Shown one piece after another: positions 1 to 7,877 of a stretch of 48,954 bases of DNA. Under the pieces are notes generated by a model, which worked only from the letters and a program-made list of their open reading frames with translations, was not told the DNA's origin and ran no database searches. Numbering within the stretch: the stretch's first letter is position 1; the number at the start of each line of letters is the position of its first letter. This DNA comes from Oceanisphaera litoralis (lineage in GTDB: Bacteria; Pseudomonadota; Gammaproteobacteria; Enterobacterales; Aeromonadaceae). The stretch covers positions 1 through 48,954 of the forward strand of contig NZ_JAFBBE010000024.1 in NCBI RefSeq assembly GCF_016907015.1, in the 5' to 3' direction. Both the position numbers and the translations under genes were made by a program.

Positions 1-18
1 TTTTTGCTGTGGGGTCAT
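1..18 (-). CDS. IS66 TnpA/OrfA, first codons only (partial)
   Basis: An ATG at 18-16 on the minus strand starts M-T-P-Q-Q-K, and a purine-rich AGAGGA lies upstream. This resembles the beginning of the small IS66 helper protein OrfA, and its distance from the terminal repeat fits the first gene of an IS66 element. An in-frame ATG two codons earlier (24-22) is an alternative start. Only six to eight codons are visible, so the call rests on context. Confidence 0.45.
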
Positions 19-95
19 TGCCATTCCTCTTGTTGAGAGGAGTAGCGTGCCGCAACGACGTTAGCGCGGGAAGATGGGGTTAATTAGCCGCTTAC
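1..95 (-). mobile_element. End of an IS66-family element (tnpA side), rest lies left of the window
   Basis: The last 18 bases before position 96 are, read on the minus strand, GTAAGCGGCTAATTAACC. The same 18 bases begin the IS66 element at 47427, and GTAA ends are typical of the IS66 family. The element reads leftward out of the window. It is inserted in a restriction gene: the bases right after it, 96-103 (gtttacaa), would be one copy of the expected 8-bp target duplication, with the other copy outside the window. Confidence 0.8.
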
Positions 96-959
96 GTTTA
101 CAAGGTGGACTTCGACTCCAACGAGCTGATTGCCAACTGCATTCGCGTGCTCGACAAGGAGCTGAAGGTCACTCCCCTGCAATACATCATTCAGACGGGT
201 ATTCAGAAGGAGAACCTGACCGACGATCAACTCAAGTCAGGCCAGGGGTTCAAAGTAGCCGACACAGAGAACGAATATCACAGTGCCAGCGCTTACTCTG
301 GCGTTAAATACGACCTGGTAGGCAAGCTCGCCACCGATACCAACCTGACTCGCAGAACCATTGCCGCTATTCTGGGCAAGATACAGCCAGCAGTGTTTGG
401 CCAGTTCAAGCAGAACCCGGAGCACTTTCTGGCGGAAGCCACACGTCTTATCAAGGAGCAGAAGGCTTCGGTTATCATCGAAAAGCTCTCTTACGATGAA
501 ACAGACGACCGTTACGATACCGACATTTTCACCGCAGCCCAAAGCCGGCAAGTTTTTTCACTGGCCGGCAGCCAATTGAAAAATCATATCTACGACTACG
601 TGATCACCGATTCCAAGATAGAGCGTGACTTCGTGGCCGAACTGGATACCAGCACTGACGTAGTGGTGTATGCCAAGCTGCCCCGTGGCTTTCTTATTCC
701 CACGCCGGTGGGCGACTACAACCCGGACTGGGCCATCGCCTTCAAGGAAGGCAGCGTCAAGCATGTGTACTTTATCGCCGAGACCAAGGGCAGCCTGTCT
801 ACCCTGGAGCTGCGCGGCATAGAAGAGCGCAAAATCGACTGTGCCCGCCGCTTCTTCGACAAGATCAGTGGCCAGAGCCCGGGCGAAAACGTGAAGTACG
901 ACGTGGTCACCAGCTACAGCGAACTGATGGATGTGGTGGGTGGTAAGGCTGTGAGTTAA
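96..959 (+). pseudogene. Type III restriction endonuclease Res subunit, C-terminal fragment
   Basis: The reading frame is open from the IS66 junction at 96 and starts V-Y-K-V-D-F-D-S, a motif of the middle of type III Res proteins. About 287 residues remain of a protein that is usually near 1000. The nuclease core is visible: NPDWAIAF, then about 17 residues later FIAETKG, the PD...ExK pattern of the Res cleavage domain. Intact Res cuts DNA away from the site in complex with the Mod methylase and uses ATP for translocation. The N-terminal helicase part was separated by the IS66 insertion. The GTG at 105 is an internal valine, not a real start. No mod gene is seen here; it would normally lie upstream, to the left. 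Confidence 0.85.
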
Positions 960-999
960 CGCGAAACAGGCTTTTATCTATCTGATTAATATTATTCGT

Positions 1000-1024
1000 C
1001 CTGGCCACGAACAGAGTGGCCAGG
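1000..1024. terminator. Hairpin between res and the dynamin cassette
   Basis: CCTGGCCAC (1000-1008) pairs with GTGGCCAGG (1016-1024) around a 7-base loop, 41 bp after the res stop codon and between two convergent genes. There is no long T-run, so factor-independent termination is uncertain. Confidence 0.35.
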
Positions 1025-1058
1025 AGTATCAAGACCTATAACAAACCAAAATGGTTAA

Positions 1059-1847
1059 TTATTGACTGGTTAGATGTTTTATTAATTTTAGTGATGGTTG
1101 ATTAATGAATTTATTTACACAATCAACAACCTTCATCAGTTTTGGAGTTATCTTGTAACAATTATATTTGAAATATTCTCTATTCTCACCTGTGCAAGAT
1201 AACCCAGTTATAGACAGCTCATGATCATCAGGATCTATGTCCATGGATTCAACCTTTGAGTAATAATATAAGTCATGAGGCAATACTCCTATACCTTTAT
1301 ATACTAAAAAAGAATCGGTAAAACAAATTCCTGTCTTACCGCTTCCAAATACTGTTGTGTCAAACTGTACAAGTAAGTTGAAGCGATGAACTTCAAAGTT
1401 AGGCACATAGTCATGCAAGTCATAACTTCTGCCGCTCGGTTTATGAGCGTATGCACTTACCGCATTATCAAATTTTTTCTTTGCTTTGCTATCTGACAAC
1501 TCACTTGGCAATACAACAAATTTTATTCCGTCAGCAAGTTCATCTTTAATAGATGCAAATATCTGACGAAATGAAAGCATCTCTTTTCTACAATACTCTA
1601 GAACAAAGTCATGTATATTTATTGCCTCCAGTTCCTCTAACTCAGGTTCTTCAGCTTGTTCTTCAAAAATAGTTTTCAGTGCTTGCTCAAGAACTTTATT
1701 ATTATTCTCCTCATTTAACTTTATATTTCTAGCTTGCATGTCCTTATAATACCTATCCCAACTCCCAGAGATACCTTCTATAAAAAACCTCATTTCATTA
1801 GATGAAACATCAAGACCATCCAATAAACTCAAAATATCTTTATTCAC
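1059..1847 (-). CDS. Unknown protein, last gene of the dynamin-like cassette
   Basis: I do not recognise this 262-residue protein by name. It starts at a GTG preceded by GAGGGTGGT, a good ribosome binding site, 37 bp after the short GTPase gene and on the same strand, so it is probably co-transcribed. The N-terminal half is acidic and helical (charged runs around residues 40-75). The C-terminal half, from about residue 165, has alternating hydrophobic and aromatic strands (GICFTDSFLVYKGIG, then YYYSKVESMDID) that resemble a small PH-like beta-barrel; this is a visual impression, not a family match. No signal peptide or membrane segment is seen. Base composition is AT-rich, unlike the core genes further right. 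Its likely role is as an adaptor or effector of the neighbouring GTPases. Confidence 0.7.
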   Translation of the reverse strand: MNKDILSLLDGLDVSSNEMRFFIEGISGSWDRYYKDMQARNIKLNEENNNKVLEQALKTIFEEQAEEPELEELEAINIHDFVLEYCRKEMLSFRQIFASIKDELADGIKFVVLPSELSDSKAKKKFDNAVSAYAHKPSGRSYDLHDYVPNFEVHRFNLLVQFDTTVFGSGKTGICFTDSFLVYKGIGVLPHDLYYYSKVESMDIDPDDHELSITGLSCTGENREYFKYNCYKITPKLMKVVDCVNKFINQPSLKLIKHLTSQ

Positions 1848-1884
1848 ACCACCCTCACTCTAACATTTATTAAAAACAAATAAC

Positions 1885-2928
1885 TTATGACTTCATAGCG
1901 CCTCTAAGCGTATCAGCCAGCTTATTTTCTATATTTAAAATCCCAGCCGAGATTAAGTCACTGTGCTTATCACTAAAAAAGTAAGACATATCACCAATCT
2001 TATTTCTAACATTCAAACATAGCTCATCACTTTCTCTCCAAAAAGGAAAAACTCTCTCTGCCATGCATTTAGAGCTAGGTATTTCTTTTATATGATTTTT
2101 GTTCATCCAATCAATAAAAACCAACTTCTCCAATCTTTTTTGAGCTCTTAAACATGCAATTCTTTTTATATCTTCTATTTGTTCTAAACTAATTTCTGAA
2201 TGGCAATGTGATTGCACAATAAAAACATGCTCTAAGGGTCTTTTAAAATTCAATGGTGGGCGCTGCTTTAACAACTCAGAGAGGTAATATATTTCACTAT
2301 CTGACATAAAGCCACTTACTCTTGACAGGAATATTATTCCATCAACAAGAGCCAACGCGCTCAATGCTTTTTCACCATCATCTGAATTAAATTCATTCAT
2401 TGTGCCTGGTGTATCAAGCAACCATGTGCTTTTCAGGATTTCAGCATTAGAAAATATTACTGCTACGTGTGCACCACTTAGGCTTGATTCGTTATAGCTA
2501 TGTGCACCAAGCTTTTTAAGTGTACTTTCACCACCATCCTCCACTAGATATTTCTTACAAAGCGCTTTTTCCGAAATCATATATGGCTTAAATCCCTGCC
2601 TAAATATCGCAACTTTGGAATTTATATGTTCAGGTCTATCATCCTCATGCATCAGAATGTTAATCACACATGTTGCAGGCTGATAATTGGTGGGTAGAAT
2701 ACCGTCATTAGTAAGAGAGTTAACTAAGGTTGATTTACCAGCATCAAACTGACCAAAAAAACCGATAACAGGCTTTCTATCAAAACATTTGATAAAATCA
2801 AACGAGAGATCAACCTTTTCAATCACATCTCTTACACTACCGTCATCAAAGTTTAATTTATTTAATATTCCTCTAACTTTGGAGATTTTAATAATTGCAT
2901 TTTTTATTTTTTCATTATTAGCATTCAT
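1885..2928 (-). CDS. Short dynamin-like GTPase
   Basis: This protein is 347 residues long from the ATG at 2928; the open frame extends to 2946, but a TATAAT box there makes the internal start more likely. The P-loop GQFDAGKST is at residues 59-67, a conserved QPATC follows in the switch I position, and LLDTPG gives the G3 motif. The usual G4 N/TKxD is absent; the aligned position reads IVQSHCHSE. The GTPase domain is closely similar to that of the next gene upstream (shared FFGxFDAGKSTL, LMHEDDRP, QRPPL, QSHCHSEI), so the two are paralogues. It stops where the paralogue enters its helical stalk and lacks the membrane segment, so it probably works as a partner of the long GTPase. Paired bacterial dynamin-like GTPases are known, for example LeoB/LeoC. 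Codon and base use is AT-rich. Confidence 0.8.
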   Translation of the reverse strand: MNANNEKIKNAIIKISKVRGILNKLNFDDGSVRDVIEKVDLSFDFIKCFDRKPVIGFFGQFDAGKSTLVNSLTNDGILPTNYQPATCVINILMHEDDRPEHINSKVAIFRQGFKPYMISEKALCKKYLVEDGGESTLKKLGAHSYNESSLSGAHVAVIFSNAEILKSTWLLDTPGTMNEFNSDDGEKALSALALVDGIIFLSRVSGFMSDSEIYYLSELLKQRPPLNFKRPLEHVFIVQSHCHSEISLEQIEDIKRIACLRAQKRLEKLVFIDWMNKNHIKEIPSSKCMAERVFPFWRESDELCLNVRNKIGDMSYFFSDKHSDLISAGILNIENKLADTLRGAMKS

Positions 2929-2945
2929 GCATAAGGACCCGCGCA

Positions 2946-2985
2946 ATTATAAACATTAAGGTTAGCGCACACAATGCGCTAACCT
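2946..2985 (-). promoter_or_regulatory. Promoter with overlapping inverted repeat upstream of the short GTPase gene
   Basis: On the minus strand a perfect TATAAT (2951-2946) lies 17 bases after TTGTGT, a weak -35. The -35 and spacer are overlapped by a perfect inverted repeat: AGGTTAGCGC (2959-2968) and GCGCTAACCT (2976-2985). The repeat also sits 11 bp after the stop codon of the upstream gene, so it could act as a transcript-end hairpin, an operator, or both. Confidence 0.4.
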
Positions 2986-2995
2986 AGTTAGTAGA

Positions 2996-5269
2996 TCAAA
3001 AGAAACTTTTAACTTTTGATAAAGTTTTTATACAGTTTGACAATTCATTAACATTGTATTCTTTACTTGCATCTTCCTTAAGGCTTTCAATAAAACACTC
3101 AGTTTCCGATATTAGTTCAGATAGGCCAGACTTAGTTGCATGTTCAGTGCTTACCCAGAAATCTTTAACTGGATTTTCTACTTTTTCCCAAACACTATCT
3201 TTTTCAAATGCTTCACAAACTTTCTTAGCCAACCCTTTCTGCCAAGAGCCTCCAGCCAAACGATAAAACATATATCCAATAGCTGCAGCTATTGCAATGC
3301 CTATAGTGATAGGTCCACCAATAGCAGCTACAAAGCTGGTTACAGAAGTAACACTGCTAGCCAAGCCCAAGCTAGTAAGAACTCCTGCAGCTTTTCCGAC
3401 CAGTATATAGGCCCCTAGGTTACTAGCGATAGTTGATACATAAAGCGACATTGCACCCAGGCTACTAATACCTGATAATCCTCCAATGAATGCAGCTCTC
3501 GAGTCGAAACCTGAAATATCAAGCTCCAAGTTACCAACACTGGATATACAATCACTTTCTTTACAAATGTTTGGGGTGCTTTTTTGCCAACGTACAAGCA
3601 AACTATCAAGATCAAAAGAGAATGCTTTACCGCTACCTTTCAAAGTATTTTCTATTTCGGTAGTAAGTAGTTGGCCAATATAGTTACCTATTTCATTTTG
3701 AGCTGTTTTTTGATTATCAAAAGAACTTTCTATAAGTTTTGTCAAACTTTCAACACTTGTCTTACTATCGTAAAAATTCCTTAGTGTAGCTAAATCATGA
3801 ACTTCCCTTGCTCTACATGAAGAGATCAGCTCGGAGAATTCTTTTTTTAATATATCAGACTCTTTTCTAAACTCTTGTTCTTGAGCTAAAATATCATTCA
3901 CCCTATTTTCCACAGAGTCTTTTTTATTCTCTAGCTCATGAATCACTTGACCAAGCATAACATTCAAGCTTTTATTTATTCTTTCAATGTTATCTTTCAC
4001 TATTTCCACATGATTACTGGTCAGGTAATCTACCATTCTATCTACTTCATCTACTAATTCATTACGATATTTTTCATTTTCTCTCCAGAACGGTAACGTT
4101 CTATTCGAAAGTTCATTTTGACCTGGGCATGTAATTAATTTACCATCGTTCTTCCATGATTCAAACACTAAATCATCAAACTGCTTTTTGCATCTTTTGA
4201 ATGCAATATCCCCCACTTTTAAAACCTCGTCATAAGGAATTTCAGAGTGACAGTGTGACTGAACGAACAATATATGCTCTAGTGGTTTAAGTTTATCAAG
4301 TGGTGGTCTTTGTCTAATGATTTGCGCGCCAAAATATAGTTCAACATCAGACATAAACCCTGTAGTTTTAGAAAGAAAAACAATACCATCGGCAAGCTCA
4401 ACTCCACCAAGAGCTTTCTCACTATCTCCTGAATCCTCATCATTTAGATTACCTGGAGTATCTAACAACCATGCACGCTCAAGTATTTCAGCTGTTGAAA
4501 AAACAACGGCTACATATGCATCACTTGATAGGTCTTCATCGTAATTGTGGATACCAAGCCTATCTAGAACACTTGTATCGCCTTGTTCAATTAGATAGGT
4601 TTTAACCATACTTTCATCATGGATCATATGAGGCATAAAGCCTTTTGAAAACAATGCCACTTGCCCATTAATTAAGTTTGGCCTATCATCTTCATGCATC
4701 AGAAGATTAACAACACATGTAGCTGGCTGATATTTAGCTGGTAGTAGCTTTTCATCTATAATCGTATTTATTAGCGTGGACTTGCCTGCATCAAAGTGAC
4801 CAAAGAAACCAATAACAGGTTTTCGATCTAAATTTTTGAGAGCATAAATACCATTATCTAACTTATCCTCTAATAAAAAATCATTCAGGTATGAATGAGT
4901 GTGTGAAAGTAAAGCTTCTTTAGCACCAATCACATTAACTACAGATTTCTCTATCATGCTTGAGATAGCATGACGTGTTTTTTTATTAACCACATCCATA
5001 GATGCCCTTCCCAACTTATTAGTTAAACCATCAAGAAATATAAAGTATTCGCTAGGTTCAGAACCTACCGCCGTTAAATAGGCAGCAATATTTATTGCCG
5101 AAGCTTTAAGGGGTTGCTTCTCAATTCTAGATATTGTTCTTTGATCGAGAACGCCTCTCATACCAAATGCATCGGAGCGAACTGCAACATCTTCTTGAGA
5201 TAGACCTGCGAGCTTTCTCAGCTGTACAAGATATAAGCTAAGCTTTTCAGAAATTTCACTTTCTTTCAT
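2996..5269 (-). CDS. XRE-type HTH fused to a dynamin-like membrane GTPase
   Basis: This protein is 757 residues long from the ATG at 5269. Residues about 14-52 form an XRE/Cro-type helix-turn-helix (LRKLAGLSQEDVA, then TISRIEK). The GTPase domain follows: P-loop GHFDAGKST at 157-165, QPATC near 181, LLDTPG at 268-273, and FVQSHCHSE near 335 in place of a normal G4 motif. A long helical, coiled-coil-rich stalk spans about 420-560, and a glycine/alanine-rich hydrophobic stretch from about 592 to 670 looks like a membrane-inserting hairpin. Known dynamin-like proteins remodel membranes; an N-terminal DNA-binding domain on one is unusual. The open frame continues to a GTG at 5392, but the later ATG aligns with the start of the HTH fold and leaves the operator-like palindrome at 5335-5352 non-coding. 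It is AT-rich and sits in a mobile island beside restriction-gene remains. Confidence 0.85.
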   Translation of the reverse strand: MKESEISEKLSLYLVQLRKLAGLSQEDVAVRSDAFGMRGVLDQRTISRIEKQPLKASAINIAAYLTAVGSEPSEYFIFLDGLTNKLGRASMDVVNKKTRHAISSMIEKSVVNVIGAKEALLSHTHSYLNDFLLEDKLDNGIYALKNLDRKPVIGFFGHFDAGKSTLINTIIDEKLLPAKYQPATCVVNLLMHEDDRPNLINGQVALFSKGFMPHMIHDESMVKTYLIEQGDTSVLDRLGIHNYDEDLSSDAYVAVVFSTAEILERAWLLDTPGNLNDEDSGDSEKALGGVELADGIVFLSKTTGFMSDVELYFGAQIIRQRPPLDKLKPLEHILFVQSHCHSEIPYDEVLKVGDIAFKRCKKQFDDLVFESWKNDGKLITCPGQNELSNRTLPFWRENEKYRNELVDEVDRMVDYLTSNHVEIVKDNIERINKSLNVMLGQVIHELENKKDSVENRVNDILAQEQEFRKESDILKKEFSELISSCRAREVHDLATLRNFYDSKTSVESLTKLIESSFDNQKTAQNEIGNYIGQLLTTEIENTLKGSGKAFSFDLDSLLVRWQKSTPNICKESDCISSVGNLELDISGFDSRAAFIGGLSGISSLGAMSLYVSTIASNLGAYILVGKAAGVLTSLGLASSVTSVTSFVAAIGGPITIGIAIAAAIGYMFYRLAGGSWQKGLAKKVCEAFEKDSVWEKVENPVKDFWVSTEHATKSGLSELISETECFIESLKEDASKEYNVNELSNCIKTLSKVKSFF

Positions 5270-5334
5270 AATTTTATTTGATCTAATTACTAACCATTTA
5301 ACACTAACACCAAAGTCAAAATCATGCAAAGAAC

Positions 5335-5352
5335 TTAGACAAATTTGTCTAA
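5335..5352. promoter_or_regulatory. Perfect 18-bp palindrome, probable operator of the HTH-GTPase gene
   Basis: TTAGACAAATTTGTCTAA is its own reverse complement. It lies 66 bp upstream of the ATG at 5269, where an XRE-family repressor would bind for autoregulation. That the encoded HTH protein binds it is an inference. Confidence 0.5.
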
Positions 5353-5627
5353 AATAACGTAATACACTGTTTTTATTACCCTTAACACACACAGCACTCT
5401 ACCTAGCAGGTAGTGATGAAGTGTCAACCAGTTCGTTAGCATATACTGCATTAAATGAAACAAACATGAATACAAAGTGGCCGCCTTAACCAGTACATTA
5501 TTCAATCCAATCAAACAAATTCAATGTCCGCTGCTCTCTCAGCGCCAGCGCTTCTGGATGAGAACAACCTTACACCCCCCATTCTCACAAGCTGAATACT
5601 TATTATTGGAGCTTTTATCTAGAGAAC

Positions 5628-6283
5628 ATGAAAAAACAAATTTCTGCGCTGAGTTTCCCGCCTTTACCTTGCTTAGCGCGCCAGCCATGGCTGACTTGAC
5701 GATTGAGTCCAAGATCCCGGGCACTGCAGAAGGCACGGTAAAATACGCCTCAATGGACTTCTGGCTGGAAACCGATAATGGAGACACCATCGACTTGGCA
5801 GACAGCGATGAAGTCTATGACTATCTGATTGATAAGGTGGGAGAGAAAGTGCGGTTTGATGGTGCCTCTGTTACCTACAGCAATGGCCATACCTACTTTG
5901 AGCAAGCCGCTACTTTACCCGCTCTCAAGGTCAGCCTGAACACCAACGACGAAGGTGTCACTCATATTTTTCTGAATGAAGAGCCTATTTTTACTGTCAC
6001 CGATTACTACCGTGCTCATGTGGTGAAGGAGTACACCACCAGTGATAACAAAATCTCTGTTATCCAGTTACTGACCGGCGGCACCGGCTTCCCGGCCATG
6101 CACATGCTGCTTGTGTCTCATCATCATGGCCAGCCCCTGCTCACGCCAACGTTTGGCACCTGCAGTGACATGATTGAAACAAAAGTGGAAGGTGGAAAAA
6201 TTGTGATGGAGGTTCCGGGAAAGGCTGATGAAACCTGGACTTGGGACAACGCCACCTATCGGTTGGTAAAGCAACAAAGTTAA
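5628..6283 (+). CDS. Exported protein of unknown function with a frameshift in its signal peptide
   Basis: An ATG at 5628 begins a typical signal peptide, M-K-K-Q-I-S-A-L-S-F. The rest of the signal, ending LLSAPAMA before ADLTIES, lies in another frame that stays open to the stop at 6283. Adding one base in the T/C run near 5655-5662 would join the two, so either a base was lost in evolution or the sequence carries a homopolymer error. Without correction, translation could start at the in-frame ATG at 5687 (MADLTIES), giving a leaderless product, or at a GTG at 5477. The mature part is about 195 residues, acidic, with no family I recognise and no further membrane segment. It lies convergent to the integrase and divergent from the GTPase cassette. 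Confidence 0.6.
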
Positions 6284-6319
6284 GAATTGAGACAGTTTGG
6301 CAGTTTCTCTGTATCTAAA

Positions 6320-6344
6320 AATGGGAGCGACCTTCGCTCCCATT
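6320..6344. terminator. Hairpin between the exported protein and the integrase
   Basis: AATGGGAGCG (6320-6329) pairs perfectly with CGCTCCCATT (6335-6344), between two convergent genes. It probably serves both directions; the T-run is poor. Confidence 0.55.
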
Positions 6345-6372
6345 CATTTACCACTATTTTCACGATAGTAAA

Positions 6373-7587
6373 TTACTGCTTCTTTTCACCCAGTGGCTCA
6401 CTGGATGCCAATCCATCTATCAGATCCGCCCATTCCTGCATCATGACTTTACGCTCATCCAGATACTGGGCCTGGTTGTAGCTGGCTCTTACCTTGTCTC
6501 TTTCGGCATGCGCCAGCTGGCGCTCTATTAAATCGGAGCGGTAGCCCATTTCGTTCAGCAAGGTGGAGGCTGTGGCCCGAAAGCCATGAGCCGAGAAGCC
6601 AATGCTGCCCTTGCCGCTGAACCCCATACGCTCCAGGGCTCGGTTCAACGTGGTTGCCGTCATATAGGTATCCGGGTTACGCAGGTTAGGAAACAGCAAA
6701 GCACGGCCACCAGTGAAGGTATGCAGCTCTCGTAGCAGCTCAACCGCCTGCCGGGAAAGTGGCACTATGTGAGGCTGGCGCATCTTCATTTTTTCTTCCG
6801 GGATCCGCCACTCGGCCCGTTCCAAATCAAACTCGTGCCATTCGGCTTTGCGCAGCTCTACCGTGCGCACAAAGGTCAGCAGCATCAGCCGCAAGGCAAT
6901 CACAGTGGTTCTGTAGCCACCATACTCGTCCAGTGCCTTGATGAACTGAATAATCTGCTCTCGAGTAAGGGGTTTGCGGTGCTCCACCTTGGGACGGTGA
7001 ATCGCGCCTTTCAGGGCGGCAGCAGGATCGTGGTCGGCACGCAGGGTGGCAACGGCATAGCGAAAGATAGCGGACGACCACTGCCGGATCAGCAATGCCA
7101 CGGTTTCCGCTCCCCGCTCCTCTACACGCCGAATAATTTCCAGCAGGTGAGCTGCCGATACGTTGCGAATGGGAAGCTTTCCGATATGAGGAAACACATC
7201 TGCAGCCATAAAGCGTTCAACCTGGCGCTGGTAGTAGGGCGTCCAGCCGGAAGATTTCTTGTCTATCCACTCCCGCGCCAGCGATTCAAAGGTACTGGCA
7301 TTGGCTGTTCTGTTTATCAGGCGCTCGGCTTGCCGCTGGTGCGATGGATGGATCCCTTCTTTGACCAGGGCTCTCGCCTTGTCATGTTCGGTACGAGCGC
7401 CAGCCAGGCTAATGGTTGGATACTCGCCAATGGCAAAGACATTCTCCTTGCCAGCAATGCGATAACGGTACCGCCACAGCTTTGCTCCCGAAGGCCGAAC
7501 CTCCAGGTAGAGGCCCTGACCATCGGCCAGCTTCTGCGGCTTGTCGGCGGGCTTGGTGTTGCGAACTTTGGCATCTGTCAGCGGCAT
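6373..7587 (-). CDS. Tyrosine recombinase (P4-type integrase)
   Basis: This 404-residue protein has the usual length for prophage P4-like integrases. The N-terminal DUF4102-type arm-binding domain is clear (LTDAKVRNTKPADKPQKLADG, GLYLEVRPSGAKLWRYRYR). The catalytic domain shows R241 (FVRTVELRKAEW), HGFRAT with H334 and R337, H360 (QLAHAERDKVRASYN) and the nucleophile Y370. Such enzymes integrate genomic islands and satellite phages site-specifically, often at tRNA or other conserved gene ends. Here it sits at the border between the foreign DNA on its left and the core genes beginning with epmA. No tRNA is visible on the integrase side. Repeats of GATACCCGCA just upstream probably bind its N-terminal domain. 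Nothing in the frame suggests decay. Confidence 0.92.
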   Translation of the reverse strand: MPLTDAKVRNTKPADKPQKLADGQGLYLEVRPSGAKLWRYRYRIAGKENVFAIGEYPTISLAGARTEHDKARALVKEGIHPSHQRQAERLINRTANASTFESLAREWIDKKSSGWTPYYQRQVERFMAADVFPHIGKLPIRNVSAAHLLEIIRRVEERGAETVALLIRQWSSAIFRYAVATLRADHDPAAALKGAIHRPKVEHRKPLTREQIIQFIKALDEYGGYRTTVIALRLMLLTFVRTVELRKAEWHEFDLERAEWRIPEEKMKMRQPHIVPLSRQAVELLRELHTFTGGRALLFPNLRNPDTYMTATTLNRALERMGFSGKGSIGFSAHGFRATASTLLNEMGYRSDLIERQLAHAERDKVRASYNQAQYLDERKVMMQEWADLIDGLASSEPLGEKKQ

Positions 7588-7590
7588 AAT

Positions 7591-7834
7591 GCGGGTATCC
7601 TGATTTAGATACCCGCAACGATACCCGCAATTTTCATGGATGGCAATAGACGAAAAAAGCCTGAAATGGAGCTAAAACACTGATAATTTAGGCTTTAAGG
7701 TTTTATCAAAAGACCTTAATGGACCCCGCCGGACCTGAATGTCGATTATCGATCATCAGCAGCATGTTTGAACTATCCGTTTGATGTGGTTGGTAGTGGC
7801 TGAGCAGCGTCCGGATACCCCTATGATACCCGCA
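7591..7834. repeat. GATACCCGCA repeats upstream of the integrase, candidate arm-type sites
   Basis: The decamer GATACCCGCA occurs at 7608-7617, 7620-7629 and 7825-7834. Inverted and one base shorter it is at 7591-7599, and a truncated GATACCC is at 7814-7820. Clusters of short direct and inverted repeats next to an integrase gene are the usual layout of an attachment region, with the core crossover site nearby. The 290-bp gap between the integrase and epmA holds nothing else that I can identify; the attachment core was not located. Confidence 0.5.
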
Positions 7835-7877
7835 TCGGCGACGAACCTGAACCAGGTGGGGCTAAGGCGCTGAACGC

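Noticed and set aside
5270-5392. GTG at 5392 as start of the HTH-GTPase
   Set aside because: The extra 41 residues have no similarity to HTH proteins, and the perfect palindrome at 5335-5352 would be coding. Kept only as an alternative.
7588-7877. tRNA gene or fragment as integration target beside the integrase
   Set aside because: No T-arm sequence, acceptor stem or CCA pattern was found in this gap on either strand.
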